Origin: Ceratothoa steindachneri
Taxonomy: Eukaryota > Arthropoda > Malacostraca > Isopoda > Cymothoidae
NCBI GenBank assembly: GCA_963969495.1
Contig: OZ018330.1
Coordinates: 71,573,954-71,637,953 of the forward strand
Length of the DNA stretch: 64,000 bases
Direction: 5' to 3'
The position numbers and the translations under genes were made by a program. Shown in pieces: positions 1 to 10,564 of the stretch (positions within the stretch are counted from its first letter, which is position 1; every line of letters begins with the position of its first letter). Under the pieces are notes generated by a model. That model was not told the DNA's origin. It ran no database searches and saw only the letters and a list, made by a program, of their open reading frames with translations.

Positions 1-96
1 CATATCAACACAAATCTCGCAGGCGACACTACAAGCTATTGACGTGCTTCTCCTGCTATAAAATAGAAACCACCCAACCATAAGCTGCCAAGAAAG

Positions 97-271
97 ACAT
101 TTTAAAAGAGAGGAAATTTAGTTTAAAGTTCCTTTTTAAAATGATTATAATTGGCGAAGTTCAGAAAATTTATAAAAATTTAACCATGGCTGCTTTTTTT
201 TAGATTTTAAATTTTAACCTTAATAGCGAAGCGCAAGCTCCCCCGTAGGGGGAAGTGGCGAAGCAATTGCC
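97..271. repeat. Dispersed repeat, copy 1, with GC hairpin
   Basis: This stretch is repeated in direct orientation at 1562-1738 with the same order of landmarks: a GGAAATTTAGTTT start, TTCAGAAAATT, TTTAACCATGGCTGC, and a GC-rich end AGCGAAGCGCAAGC followed by a perfect CCCCC-GTA-GGGGG hairpin. A related GC-rich block lies on the opposite strand near 56150-56200. The AT-rich body with a GC-rich terminal hairpin suggests a non-autonomous mobile element, but the class is not identified. Confidence 0.6.
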
Positions 272-400
272 TCGTTGATATTATGAAAAGAATTATTAGA
301 AATAACTTCGATAAAAAATATAAGCCATAACCAAACTAAGATGAAATATTATTCAAATACTCAAAAGAATTATCTTCTTAAATTATAGTTAGTGATAAAC
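272..400. repeat. Inverted partner of 1303-1430
   Basis: This sequence is the reverse complement of 1303-1430 with small indels; shared blocks include CATAACCAAACTAAGATGAAA and TTATTCAAATACTCAAAA. It directly follows repeat copy 1, so the pair 97-400 and 1303-1738 carries one block in direct and one in inverted orientation around the hAT remnant. Confidence 0.6.
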
Positions 401-775
401 AAAACTAAATATAGGTTACCTGCAAGGTAGACTTTTTAACTCTGAACATTTCTGAAGCTTTTCGAATACGAGTTCCTTTTCTCCATTCCTCAATATTTTA
501 TTTGTTCCTTTTTGATATTTCCTGGGCATGCTGATTCAATCACCGTAATATCTGAAGAAAAAAACATATATTACATTTCGGAACACTTATTTATAAGTGC
601 ATAGGTCACATGAAAAAAAAACCTTTCGACAAATGCTATACTTAAGGAAATGCAGTAAGAGTTCAGTGCAATCGTAACAAGCTCTCATAATTTTCAGAGC
701 ACAAAACAAATACCCCAAATATGACTGAGTCTGCCGGTATTTCTGAATCAGAAAATTCTTCTATCCAGTTAGTTG

Positions 776-2687
776 TCATGGAGATACGTTCATACTGGGT
801 AGCAACGTTTGAGAAATCATAATTTTCTGCTCTTGCGAGTTTGCAAGGGGTAGCTCACTAAACCATGGTTTCATTTGGCTCAGACATTTCTTGGGACTAA
901 GATATTTAATGTACTCGCAATTCATTTTCATAGTTGTCTTGTCAATTCTTTTATCCATTTGGTTTACCGCCTCAGTCAAAAAGGCGTGACAGTTTCCTGG
1001 ATTGCTATCTTTCTTTCAACAGAAATGGTACTGCATTTTAAGTCATATTCAAATCTGTCATCGAGTTTACCATCACTTGGTAACCAGGGTAATTTCTCCT
1101 CTTGAATATCATGGTAAAGATTTTTGAGCAAAAAGTCCCGAAACTCAGCAAGTTCGTGAAATAATTTTGTAGGGTGAGGGTGTGTGGCCTGAAATGAGGC
1201 ATTGAGAGATTCAAAATTCTGGATCAAGGGGCAAACAAAAGTTAGATATAGTTTATTTTCTTCATCAGCAAGCATTTGCCTCAGTGTTATCAATATCATC
1301 ATCACTAACTCTATAATTTAAGAAGGGGATTTTTTTGAGTATTTGAATAATAATTTCATCTTAGTTTGGTTATGACTTGTTTTTTTATCTAAGTTATTTC
1401 TAATAATACTTTTATAATATCAAAAAACAAAATGGTGAAGTTCAGAAAAAATATAAGTATCGAAATTTAAAAAAAAAATTAAAACCCAATGAATTACAAA
1501 TGGTGAAGTTCAGAAATTTTCTTTTTATATATCTTCTTCTATAACTATATTTTAGCAACGTGATATTTTGAAAGGGGGAAATTTAGTTTAGAGTTCCTTT
1601 ATAAAATTATTATAATTGGCAAAGTTCAGAAAATTACTAAAAATTTAACCATGGCTGCTCTTTTTTAGATTTTAAACTTTATTCTTAGTAGCGAAGCGCA
1701 AGCGGCCCCCTGGGGGAGAGTGGCGAGGCCATTGCCTGGTAACAGGATAACTTTTGTCAACAATGGAGTGGAAATATGCTTTCAGTTCTTCCCACTAAAT
1801 TAAGATTACATATATGCATTTCCTCGGACTAGACAGCGTGTAACACTTGGGGTTATAATTCTTCCGTATTTTTCATTTCCGTCGTTCATAGTGGCATATA
1901 TGTTCTTGTAATTTCTCGACGTAGAGAACTTAGACTGAACCAGCGAGGAATTTCAGAAATAATATAACTCAAACATGGAGGCAACGTATTGAAAGCCTTT
2001 TCTGCACACAAGGCTAAACTGTGGCAAGTACACGTAATACAAGTGATATCCGGATTAATATTTCTGAATCTCGAAAATACGGAGTTTGCCTCGCTAAATA
2101 AATTATTTGCACCATCACTGCCCAATTCAATGCAATTGGTTATACCAATATCATTGAGCTTCAAGAAATCATTAATTGCATCAAACAAACTTTGTCCAGT
2201 TGTAGAAACAACAGGTATTAAATCCAAGGATGCTGTTTGTATAGTTTGCTCTTTCTTTAAAAAATATCTTATACATATACACAAATGTTTTGTCACACTG
2301 ACATCTGTGTATTCATCTATCAATAAGGAATATTTCGTACCGCGAAGATCGCCGAGCAACTCTTCAAACAATGCCAATGAGACGACATTTTTTATCAAGC
2401 ACATACACTTCATTCGATGCAATTTTGACATTTTCAAGAATGCTTCCTTATCCATATTCATCAATAAATTCGGTTTGATGAATGACTGAACGAACACTAC
2501 AATGGCAACTCGTTGAAACACTGTATTTGATTTCAAATTCTTTTAGTTCTTTCGATAAGCAAGAAGTGTTATTTTTGAAAATGTCTGTTATTTTGCGAGA
2601 ACCTGCAAAAGAACTTGCAGCCATTTTATGCTCCATTGTTTTCGCTTGTTCCTCAAATGCAGATTTTTGCAAATTCGTTAAGAGCAT
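776..2687 (-). pseudogene. hAT-superfamily transposase (ZBED5-like), broken
   Basis: hAT transposases are DDE enzymes with an RNase H-like core. The N-terminal piece is at 2687-2448, the core at 2536-1886, and C-terminal pieces at 1305-976 and 979-776. The core shows SLLIDEYTDVS (first catalytic Asp region), ELGSDGANN (second), CTCHSLALCAEKAF (the C..H motif of hAT proteins) and a SEIPRWFSLS block like the RW.S motif. Readable coding continues in other frames from 1886 to about 1741, where it is cut by a repeat element, and resumes near 1300. Frameshifts separate all pieces, so it is inactive. hAT terminal repeats and the 8-bp target duplication were not found. The split by the 1303-1738 repeat shows that this repeat moved after the hAT arrived. 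Confidence 0.8.
1303..1738. mobile_element. GC-hairpin repeat inserted in hAT remnant
   Basis: hAT-like coding is interrupted between about 1741 and 1300 by this block. It starts with the inverted partner of 272-400, has two copies of TGGTGAAGTTCAGAAA (1432 and 1500), and ends with the second copy of the 97-271 repeat, including a GC-rich hairpin near 1700. No protein is encoded. It is probably a non-autonomous element; the exact ends and any target duplication are uncertain. Confidence 0.5.
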
Positions 2688-2739
2688 TTACACCATTTGT
2701 AATAACATTCATTTTCAATCCATGACAACCACTTGAACT

Positions 2740-4158
2740 GTTCATCCCACTCTTTTTTATAATGCCTTCAATCGTTGTAGTAATTTTTCTACTTACTCAT
2801 GGTCAAGATGTATTTGCCAAATGTCTTTTAGTTTTTACACATTAAGACGCTGAAAAGACCACTTAAGAAAATATAAAATTATAGTAATATTAAACCGAAT
2901 TTTCTGACTTTAATTCACTACTTTCACTATTTTGAAAAAGATAATTATTTTGTAATAAAAATCACACCATCTGAATCTAAAACAAATTAGGCCTAAATGA
3001 TTGAAATGATAGACCCAGTCCTATTAGTGCCTAGGTCAAATAGGATTAGTCCTAGGCCTATGCCAGAAATATACCAAAAACGAACTCACCCACTTTCCTA
3101 GACGTAAAATTCATTAAATTAGCACTGGAATACCTTTATTACAAAACAGTATGAATGGTATTTTTATTACGATTGGTTAAGTGAATCAAATATAATAATT
3201 GGTAAACATTACGATGGGCGGCGCGAACGATGGGATGTAAACTATTTCGTCCGTGTTCCGATATGTTTCACCTTTTTGGAATAAATTCAAGGGGACTGCT
3301 CGTGGGGGGTTTAAACACTGGGGGGAGATCCCCCTACGATGATCCTGAGTTTCAATCAATTGGGAGGTTTGGGGGGCACAGCTCCCAGTATATAATCATC
3401 ATTGTTTATGGAATAATGTTCTAACGTTTTTTTTAATCAAATCATTTTTGCGCCTTTAATCGTTTTGCGAATTCTAATGGGGGTGAGGGAGTGGGTCTGA
3501 CGTCAGAAATGAATGAAGTGAATTTTTATTTTCTTTTTCACTTAATATCTTTTTATTATCCTCATTTGTAGTCATTTTTATTTGTTAATATATTTTTTCC
3601 CATTTTACTATTTTTATAAACCTTTTTTATACATCTAAATATACTTAGCTAGATCGTTTAAAGGAACTAGTTTTTGTGGAGCCTTTTGATGGAGGAAAGA
3701 CGACTTTTAGGCGTCAAAGTCAGTTTGAATATGGCTTCCGTATGTGCAATTTGCCCTTCGTCTATTGTCGAACTTTGTGCTTTATTTTCGGATCGAGAAA
3801 AATTGTTAACCTTTTTGGACGATCATAATTTGATTAAGGTTAAAATCGATTGCGAAATTCGTGGCTAAGCATTAGAGATTAAAGATAATTTCGAATTTAG
3901 ATGTACTAAAACTAAACGTGACTCAAATGATCGCTATTATTTAAAAAAAAATCTGCATTGAGTGGCACCTTTTTCTCAAAGTCCCGGCTCTCTGTAGAAA
4001 CTATGGATCATATGAAGATCTCCCCCCCCCCCAAAGTACCCAACTGAAGATCCACCCCCAGGCGCGCTTATATAGAGATCCCCCCCCCCAACATTTTAAT
4101 ATAAATAAACTGAATAAGGAATAAATAATAAAACATTATTCAGATTACTCTTTTGTTA
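2740..4158. other. No supported gene; G/C-run hairpin tracts
   Basis: AT-rich non-coding DNA with several short G-rich or C-rich islands: 3300-3390 (GGGGGG runs with a GGGGGGAGATCCCCC palindrome near 3320) and two C-runs at 4021-4031 and 4081-4088. The region 2988-3065 holds repeats of CCTAGG and GGCCTA type. Short open frames at 3230-3424 and 3674-3868 have no recognisable domain and I do not call them genes. Confidence 0.5.
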
Positions 4159-4255
4159 CACTAAATATTGCAGGAAATTTGTGTACATAGGTTCTTAAAA
4201 GAAGAATTATTACACTAAATATTGCAAAGAAATATGAGTACATAGGTTATCAAAA
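4159..4255 (-). repeat. Tandem duplication at Merlin transposase 3' end
   Basis: Two adjacent imperfect copies (4159-4211 and 4212-4255) share ACACTAAATATTGCA, AAAT..G.GTACATAGGTT and AAAAG. The right copy encodes the last residues of the transposase (ending HISLQYLV), so the left copy is a duplicated piece of its 3' end. Confidence 0.65.
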
Positions 4256-5119
4256 GCATTCCTGAAGAAACGGTTACGCCACATAAGAAGATAAGAATTC
4301 AAGAAGTCCCGCCTGCATCCTCGCATCATGCTGATATGTGCTTTATGTTTGTTCCAGTACGATTCTATGGCCTGAGTGTGGACACGAGTTTGCGGATCCA
4401 CAAAATTGAGTGAATGGTTCACTGTCCTGTGTGTGAAGCCAAGGCCTTGTATATTAATGTATGCCTTCCACTCATCACTGTGGATTATCGATCTCCGTTG
4501 CAATACTGCTTGTATTATAGGGAGAAGTGTGACAGCATCCCTTTTGTCCACAATTTATATGTATCCTGTTCCTGGTGAGGTGCTGGTATCGACCATTCCA
4601 AACACACACATAGGAATGTGAGGTCCTCTGCCCCGATGATGCTTTGGTTTGGGAGAAAAACACGATTCATCGATATGCACAACTGTTCCTGGACCACCTT
4701 GTTGCACTGGGTTAGCTTGAAGATATCTACTACACACTTCCCGGAAAAAACCGTAGCAGTCGATCATGGTCTTCTCAGCAACACCAACTTGACGGCTTAA
4801 CCTTGATTCACCAATACGTTCACTCCACATATAGATTGCAGGAACCCAGGTCTGAAGCGTAAATCTAGAGTTGGAAAAAAACGATCCAGTCCTTCCTTAT
4901 AGATACTGTAGATTTACACTTGGCACAATCTTTAGTCTGGCATTTCCAAGCATAGCCATCATTGAATTTGGCATACTTCTTCCAGTTCATTTTACTTTCA
5001 CAAGAGGGACATTTCACTTCACTTTTCAGCATTCTGCGTTGCTTAAGCCAATTAATAACTGACAGAGAATCTTCAGTTAGCAAGGGCAGCACAACAGTCT
5101 TGAAAGTATCACGGTCCAT
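4210..5119 (-). pseudogene. Merlin (IS1016/IS1595-type) transposase, two lesions
   Basis: Merlin transposases cut and paste DNA with a DDE nuclease and are related to bacterial IS1595/ISXO2 enzymes. The N-terminal part (5119-4865) has a four-Cys zinc ribbon (CPSCESK ... CQTKDCAKC). The catalytic part (4830-4210) shows HIDESCFSPKPKHHRGRG (first Asp), IIHSDEWKAY (second Asp) and HTQAIESYWNKHK (Glu). I see a frameshift near 4890 that moves the frame from IRKD into SFFSNSRFTLQTWVPA, and one in-frame stop near 4552 after GTGYI. Apart from these the enzyme is nearly complete, about 295 residues, a usual size. Terminal repeats were not found; the upstream side runs into a (TA)n tract. It is inactive as it stands. 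Confidence 0.85.
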
Positions 5120-5153
5120 GGTACTCTTGATACTGAGTACATGGGCAAAATGT

Positions 5154-5154
<1 letters not shown>

Positions 5155-5200
<46 letters not shown>
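5155..5200. repeat. (TA)n microsatellite
   Basis: About 22 TA units between the start of the Merlin remnant and the 3' end of a minus-strand Penelope-like element. Confidence 0.95.
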
Positions 5201-5202
<2 letters not shown>

Positions 5203-6142
5203 GAATTAAACCACATTCTCCGAAGACAATTTAATTCAGAACAGTTTCGGTGTATCTCACACCCTTTTTCAACTGACAGTGGATAGAAAATATAAGAGAA
5301 GTGCATATAAGCATAACACAAGATCCCCTATTTTTCCCCCAATCCCCTACTTGTGGCTAATCTGGGGATGGGGTAGGCCTAAACATACTGAAGGGCTGAC
5401 ATTTTACTATTTTGGTTATTTGCTTTCTTATTACAGGATTAAAAGAAAATTGACCCTCAGATAGATTTAAATTAGGAACTGACGATATCAAGCTCGATTC
5501 TACGATTCTTCTCTTAACATAGTTAGCCGATTTAAATACCATTTTACTTCCATTGAAATCGATCGTATGATTCTTGTCTCTAACATGGCAAAATATTCCA
5601 CTGCTTTCGCTGCCCACTCTAATATCTCTTTTGTGTTCGTACAATCTCTTGTCTAGATTTCTCCCCGTTTCCCCTATATAAACTTTATGGCAATCGTTGC
5701 ATGGTAATGCATATACTCCTATGTTATGATGTTCTTTGGGTTTCCTGGCCATCATCAATTGGTTTAAGGAATTATTATATTTAAAGGCTAGATTAATACC
5801 CTCTTTTCCAAATATGTCCTTTAAACTATTTAATTTATTATTAAATGGCAATGTTATACATTTGTTGAAGTCGTTAGTGCGGGAAAGCTTATTACCATAG
5901 AATGTTTTCCTAGCTGCAAAATGGGCAGACGATATGAACCAATCGGGGTAATACAAATTAGAAAAAATGGTCCTGATAATGACAATTTCTTCATCTAAAT
6001 AGGAAGGATGACATATTTTGTATGCTCTAAGGAAAAGGTTAGAAATTACCGATTTTTTAACAGTATTATCATGAAACGAAAAATAATGTATATAGGCATT
6101 CGAGTGGGTTGGTTTCCTATACACGTCAAGTTTTAATTCATG
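5201..6142 (-). mobile_element. Penelope-like element, 3' part with GIY-YIG domain
   Basis: Penelope-like retroelements encode a telomerase-like reverse transcriptase joined to a GIY-YIG endonuclease. Reading leftwards from 6142, the frame begins with the RT tail HELKLDVYRKPT, passes through NLFLRAYKICHPSYLDEE, and reaches the endonuclease: IGVYALPCNDCHKVYIGETGRNLDKRLYEHKRDIR, with the tyrosines of GIY/YIG, the Arg in GRNLDKRL and ESS near the end. The frame is open for about 260 residues to its stop near 5357. Roughly 150 bp of 3' untranslated sequence, with a hairpin followed by GAAAC, leads into (TA)n. The RT palm is missing here and lies inverted at 6143-6362. It is a truncated, non-autonomous copy, though this part has no frame lesion. 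Confidence 0.85.
5237..5279 (-). other. Hairpin-GAAAC motif in Penelope 3' end
   Basis: On the minus strand GGTGT-GAGAT-ACACC forms a 5-bp stem directly followed by GAAACTGTTCTG. Similar hairpin-GAAAC blocks occur at other Penelope-like ends in this window and recall the stem II plus GAAA part of hammerhead ribozymes, which Penelope-like elements are known to carry. The CUGANGA half is not clear here. Confidence 0.4.
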
Positions 6143-6362
6143 GTTAAGGTACATTGACGATGTATTTTCTGTATGGCCTAATGGCCATGATTTTGATACC
6201 TTTTTTAATAATTTGAATAATTTGCATGTCTCCATCAAATTTAAATATGAATGGGAATATGATAATAGATTACCCTTTTTAGATGTGCTCATTAATAAAG
6301 ATCACCATGAATTAAAACTTGACGTGTATAGGAAACCAACCCTCTCGAATGCCTATATACAT
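6143..6362 (+). mobile_element. Inverted RT segment of the Penelope-like element
   Basis: The plus strand encodes RYIDDVFSVWPNGHD (RT catalytic YIDD box), then FKYEWEYDNRLPFLDVLI and HELKLDVYRKPTLSNAYIH. The last 60 bp duplicate, in inverted orientation, the start of the minus-strand part at 6142-6082. Together the two parts make one element whose 5' segment is flipped, the layout expected from twin-primed reverse transcription. Confidence 0.8.
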
Positions 6363-7099
6363 AAGATAGATGAGTTATTTAGTTATATTATTTATGAAGA
6401 TATAGATATAATATGTGTAATAGAATCATTGACCATTTTACAGACCACCCGGGCAGACTGACTGTATTGATGAGCTAACGATCAAGGAAATAAGGAAAGG
6501 ATGTGAAGTAGATACAATTATTCTTGGTGACTTTAATTTAAATTCTGTGGACTGGGAAAATATGATAGGAGGGGATAGAGCAAGTTGTAAGTTTATAGAA
6601 TGCTTTGAGGATAATTTTTTTACTCAATTTGTTAATAAGCCAACAAGGGGTACCAATATTTTAGATCTGGTTCTTTCAAATGATGATCACTTGGTTCAGG
6701 AATTGATCATCAGATGGTTCGTTTTAACTTGGGAATAGTGAGAGGTAGAACATCAACAAACTCTACAAAAACTCCAAATTTTTATAGGGAAGATTACGAT
6801 GAATTACGAAACTTGCTAAATCATATTAGCTGGGATATAAAATTCAGGGGGGTAAGAATACTTATGAGATGTGGGATACTTTTAAGACTAGACAAACATA
6901 GTCCAGGAGCAGTGTATCCTAATGAAGGCAATAAAAGGAAGAAATTTAGGAAGCCGTTGTGGTGGAATCAGGAGATAGCTAAGAAAATTTTTGAGAAGAA
7001 AAGGGCATACTAGAGATTACAGAGAGAAAGTACTTTTGACAATTTAAATCATTATAGGACGACCAGAAATGAGCTAAATAATATTATTAAGAAGAGCAA
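6363..7099 (+). mobile_element. CR1/L2-type LINE, endonuclease part
   Basis: The frame encodes the apurinic-type endonuclease of a CR1/L2-like LINE: KIDELFSYIIYED, then TIILGDFNLNSVDWENM (the GDFN metal-binding motif), FVNKPTRGTNILDLVLSNDD, and after frame changes PLWWNQEIAKKIFEKKRAY, the linker before the RT. It is homologous to the better preserved CR1-type element at 62.2-63.3 kb. Several frame changes and stops make it inactive. It is interrupted near 7100 by a mariner and resumes at about 10565 with the RT, in the same orientation. Confidence 0.8.
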
Positions 7100-7960
7100 T
7101 GCAAACGCACCCAAAGCTCGTTGCGATATTTGTGCTGTGTACGGAGAAAATGTTTAATCAGAAAGGACAGCTCAATGGTGGGTTTCACGTTTCAAAAACG
7201 GTCATTTCAATCTTAATGACGAAGAACGTTCTGGTCGCCCCATTAAGTTGGATGAAGATCGATTGAACGACCTTCTTCATGAAAATCTTCATCAATCGAC
7301 TAGAGAATTGGCTGTACAATTGGCATGTGATCAGAAAACTGTAGTGAATCACCTTCATTCAATGGGAAAAGTTAAAAAACACGGTGCATGGGTTCCGCAC
7401 GCTTTGAGCGAAAGCAACAAACTTCAACGCCCCACGATTGCCGCAGGTTTGCTTGCTCGTCACAAGGCTACTCGTGGATATAAGGACAGATTTCTTCACC
7501 GCATCATCACTAGCGACAAAAAGTGGCGTGTTTATGTTAACACAAACCATCGAAAACAATGGCTTAGCCCCAATAAAAAAAACACTTGCGCGATTAAAGC
7601 AAGGACTTCATCCACGAAAGACGATGCTGTGTGTGTGGTGGGATTGTGAAGCCATCATTCTTCAAGAGCTCCTTGCGAACAACGAGATTGTTAATGCAGA
7701 ACTCTACGTTCAACAAATGTATCGACTCACCGAAGCTATTCGTGAAAAGCGACCTCGTAAACGTTATGAAGTCCTTCTGCAACACGACAATGCTCGTCCT
7801 CCAATTGCCAATATGACAAAAGACGCCATTCAAACGCTTAATTGGGAAATCCTGCCACATCCTCCATATTCGCCAGACTGGGCTCCATCGGATTTCAATC
7901 TGTGCCGATCGCTCTCCAACAATTTGCACGGTGTTTTGTTCAATACTGATGTGGAATTAA
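7100..7960 (+). pseudogene. mariner transposase, first part, split by piggyBac
   Basis: Mariner transposases bind terminal repeats with a paired HTH and cut with a DD34D core. Readable here: DICAVYGENV, SERTAQWWVSRFKNGHFN, GRPIKLDEDRLNDLL (first HTH and linker), STRELAVQLACDQKTVVNHL (second HTH), RIITSDKKWRVYVNTNHRKQW (first Asp), LQHDNARPP (second Asp) and PHPPYSPDWAPSDFNL (third Asp). A stop and a frameshift around 7640 break it. The N-terminus and left terminal repeat are missing at the LINE junction. The frame runs into the TTAA at 7957-7960, where a piggyBac begins, and continues in frame at 10377. No activity is expected. Confidence 0.9.
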
Positions 7961-8025
7961 CCCTTACGATACCAAGAGCCTCAAAAGAGGCTGGGCGTCA
8001 AAATACTCAGCGACTCAATTGAGTC
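7961..8025. repeat. piggyBac left end with subterminal palindromes
   Basis: After the 13-bp terminal repeat there are two perfect palindromes, AGCCTCAAAAGAGGCT at 7977-7992 and GACTCAATTGAGTC at 8012-8025. Subterminal inverted repeats are typical of piggyBac ends and are presumed transposase contact sites. Confidence 0.7.
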
Positions 8026-8197
8026 TGGCATGTTTTTTAGGCCTAAGAATCTTCCTTTTGTTCGGGTAACGGTAAATTTACTTTCTCTTTCGAATTATAT
8101 ATAAAGTATTTCTTTTAGTTTAGTCTTTCTAAGAGAATTGTAGATATCACACGCATTTTTAAATTGTGGTAATTAGTTTTTTCATATTAATTAAAAA

Positions 8198-9866
8198 ATG
8201 GCTAACCCTTCTGAAATTTTGGATCTCTACTATGAACTTGATTCTGATTTGGAACTAACAGACAGTGATACTAACAGTTCAAACTCATCCGATGACGAAT
8301 TAGAGTCAATTATTCCTGAAAATCAACAAATTGATGAAACGTGGCAACGCTGTCTTGACTTCTCCCCCCCCAAATATCATATTTCATGACTCTCATTCGG
8401 GAATTCAAGCGCACATGGGTTTTAAATCGGAAAGTAAACCTCACACATATTTTGAAGCATTTTTTAATCATGAAATCGTAGCAGATATATGCATGGAAAC
8501 AAATCGCTATTATGAACAAAGTTCAGAAACACCCTTCTTCCCTTCATCTAATACGCATAGATGGAGGAATTTAACTGTAAGCGAGCTTTACGTTTTTATT
8601 GGCCTTACCCTACTAATGTCTCAAGGGAAAAAACATAAATTAGCTGACTACTGGTCAACTGATGCCTTTATTGAAACTTCTATTCTCAGGAATTTTATGT
8701 CAAGGAATAGATATCAGTTAATCTTAAGGTTTCTTCACTTTGCTGACAACTTGATTGGAGGAATAAGAGGGACAATGTGGAAAATAGGACATGTTTTTTA
8801 TTCATTGAAAGACAAATTTAAAAGGGCATTTGTCCCCTTCCCAAAACTAGTGATAGACGAATCCCTCGTTTTATTCAAGGGTCGTCTGTCATTCAAACAA
8901 TAAATCCCTTCGAAAAGACATCGCTTTGGCCTCAAGCTTTTTATTTTGTGCGATTGTGAGACGGGAATAATATTAGATATGTTACTTTACACATGAAAAA
9001 CCACAGATATTGTTCAAAATGATCCATTAGGAATATCGGGGGCAATTGTGAAAAGACTGATTGAACCATATTTAAGATTAGGGCATATTTTATATACAGA
9101 CAATTGGTACACAAGCCCTTCTTTGTGCTCTTACCTTCTTGATCAGAATACGGGCCTTTGTGGGACAGTTAAAAGCAACCGCAAAAATATGCCTAAGTTA
9201 GACAAGGCAGTAACTAAAGGTACCGTTGAACTACACAAAAAAATTGGAATGTTAGCAATTCGATGGGTCGATAAGCGTGAAGTTGTGATTATTACCTCCG
9301 TACACAAAGGCAAGTCAGTAAACTCGGGGGGAAAAATCATAGAACAGGAGAAGAAAGAAAAAAAACGGATACAATAATGGATTATAATATAAATATGCGT
9401 TTAATTGACAAATCAGATATGATGATCAGTTCTGTTGAATGTCTTAGAAAATCCATCAAATGGTACAAAAAGCTTTTTTACCGACTTGTTGATGTGTCCA
9501 TGCTCAATGCATATAACATGCATTTGATGAATTTAGATTGTACACAAAAAAGGCTTTCTTTCAGAGAATTTTCAATGGAAGTAATAAAACAATTAATTGA
9601 CAGACATTATTCCGGTGCTTCAAACCAAATGTGTACTCGGCCCTCGGTAAATTCCTTTGATAGACTACAAGGAATCGGTTTTTCAGAATAAACATTATAT
9701 CGCTTCAATGCCAAATGTAGGCGAACGGAAATCGGCTCAAAGACAATGTTATGTTTGTGCTAAAAAACATAGTAGAAAACGAACAACATTATGGTGCAAG
9801 CATTGTCAAGTGCCACTGTGTATGGAGCCCTGCTTTTCTGAATACCATACAATCCAAGAAATGTGA
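8198..9866 (+). pseudogene. piggyBac transposase, multiply broken
   Basis: piggyBac transposase cuts at TTAA through a DDD core. The acidic N-terminus (8198-8389) opens with MANPSEILDLYYELDSD. A run of eight C near 8370 has shifted the frame; reading continues with FEAFFNHEIV, LADYWSTDAFIE and FVPFPKLVIDESLVLFKGR, which holds the first catalytic Asp. A stop after SFKQ (near 8901) and another near 8993 follow. LRLGHILYTDNWYTSP (about 9066) holds the second Asp, and IGMLAIRWVDKREV the third region. The C-terminal zinc-binding domain (9700-9866) is clear: CYVCAKKHSRKRTTLWCKHCQVPLCMEPCF. At least four lesions make it inactive. Confidence 0.9.
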
Positions 9867-10376
9867 AAACTAACCATGTATAAGCAGTGTGTGTATATTT
9901 GTGTACATCCATAAATACATACTAAATTTTATACTTTAACCCTAAAAAAAAAAAAAAGTAGAACGGCTATTATATTTTTGTTCAATTATCTGTGGACTTA
10001 TTGAAAAATTTCTTTAGTTATAAAAGACTTGTTTTATGTACATTACTGCGTTCAAATTCTAAAGGAATGTCTGCGGTGAGTGAGATCTCGTTCAGTGTAA
10101 CCTACTTGGTGGGATATTGGGGCAGAGAAGACGGAAAACAATGCGTTGTTGTCAAATGCTACACGGAACAAAAACGAGGCCATTTAAATGATGATTTAAA
10201 GCTCATCTTGTAATTCAATTTCCGGAAGAGAGGTAAGATAAATATTTACATATTTTATATATTCTTTATTACTAAAAAGTTTTCTTTTCAAAGAAGTTAA
10301 TTTAAAATGAGTTTTTAAAATAAAAAAATTGGGTAATGAACGAGGTTCGAGTTTTCATGGCGTGGTATTTGAAGGA

Positions 10377-10564
10377 TTAAGAACCTGGTTAGACGAATTC
10401 TTCGAGTCAAAATCCATAGATTTTTATTGCAGAGGCATCGAAAAACTAGTTGAACGTTGGGAAGAAGTCGTAAATAACAACGGAGAATACATTATTGATT
10501 AAATTGCATATTGTTATCAATTAAAAATGAAGTTTTTCTAAAATTGTTACTGGTAATGAATAAA
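10377..10564 (+). pseudogene. mariner transposase, C-terminal remainder
   Basis: After the second TTAA the frame reads RTWLDEFFESKSIDFYCRGI then EKLVERWEEVV and stops at about 10502. This is the normal mariner C-terminus and completes the enzyme started at 7100. The CR1/L2 LINE resumes shortly after, near 10565, without a recognisable right mariner terminal repeat. Confidence 0.9.

Larger units (their letters stand above)
7961..10376 (+). mobile_element. piggyBac transposon with TTAA duplication
   Basis: The element is 2416 bp, the usual size for piggyBac, and is flanked on both sides by TTAA (7957-7960 and 10377-10380). The left end is CCCTTACGATACC; the right end read inward is TCCTTCAAATACC, matching at 10 of 13 positions. 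If the element and one TTAA are removed, the host mariner reads on through V-E-L-R-T-W, so the insertion is precisely placed. It encodes a damaged transposase at 8198-9866. The 3' part (9870-10376) has an A-run at 9945-9957 and a short open frame at 10066-10213 of unknown meaning. Confidence 0.9.

Noticed and set aside
3230..3868. Two short open frames (64 codons each) in the G-rich region
   Set aside because: No domain, no homologous copy in the window and no supporting neighbours; length is within chance expectation.
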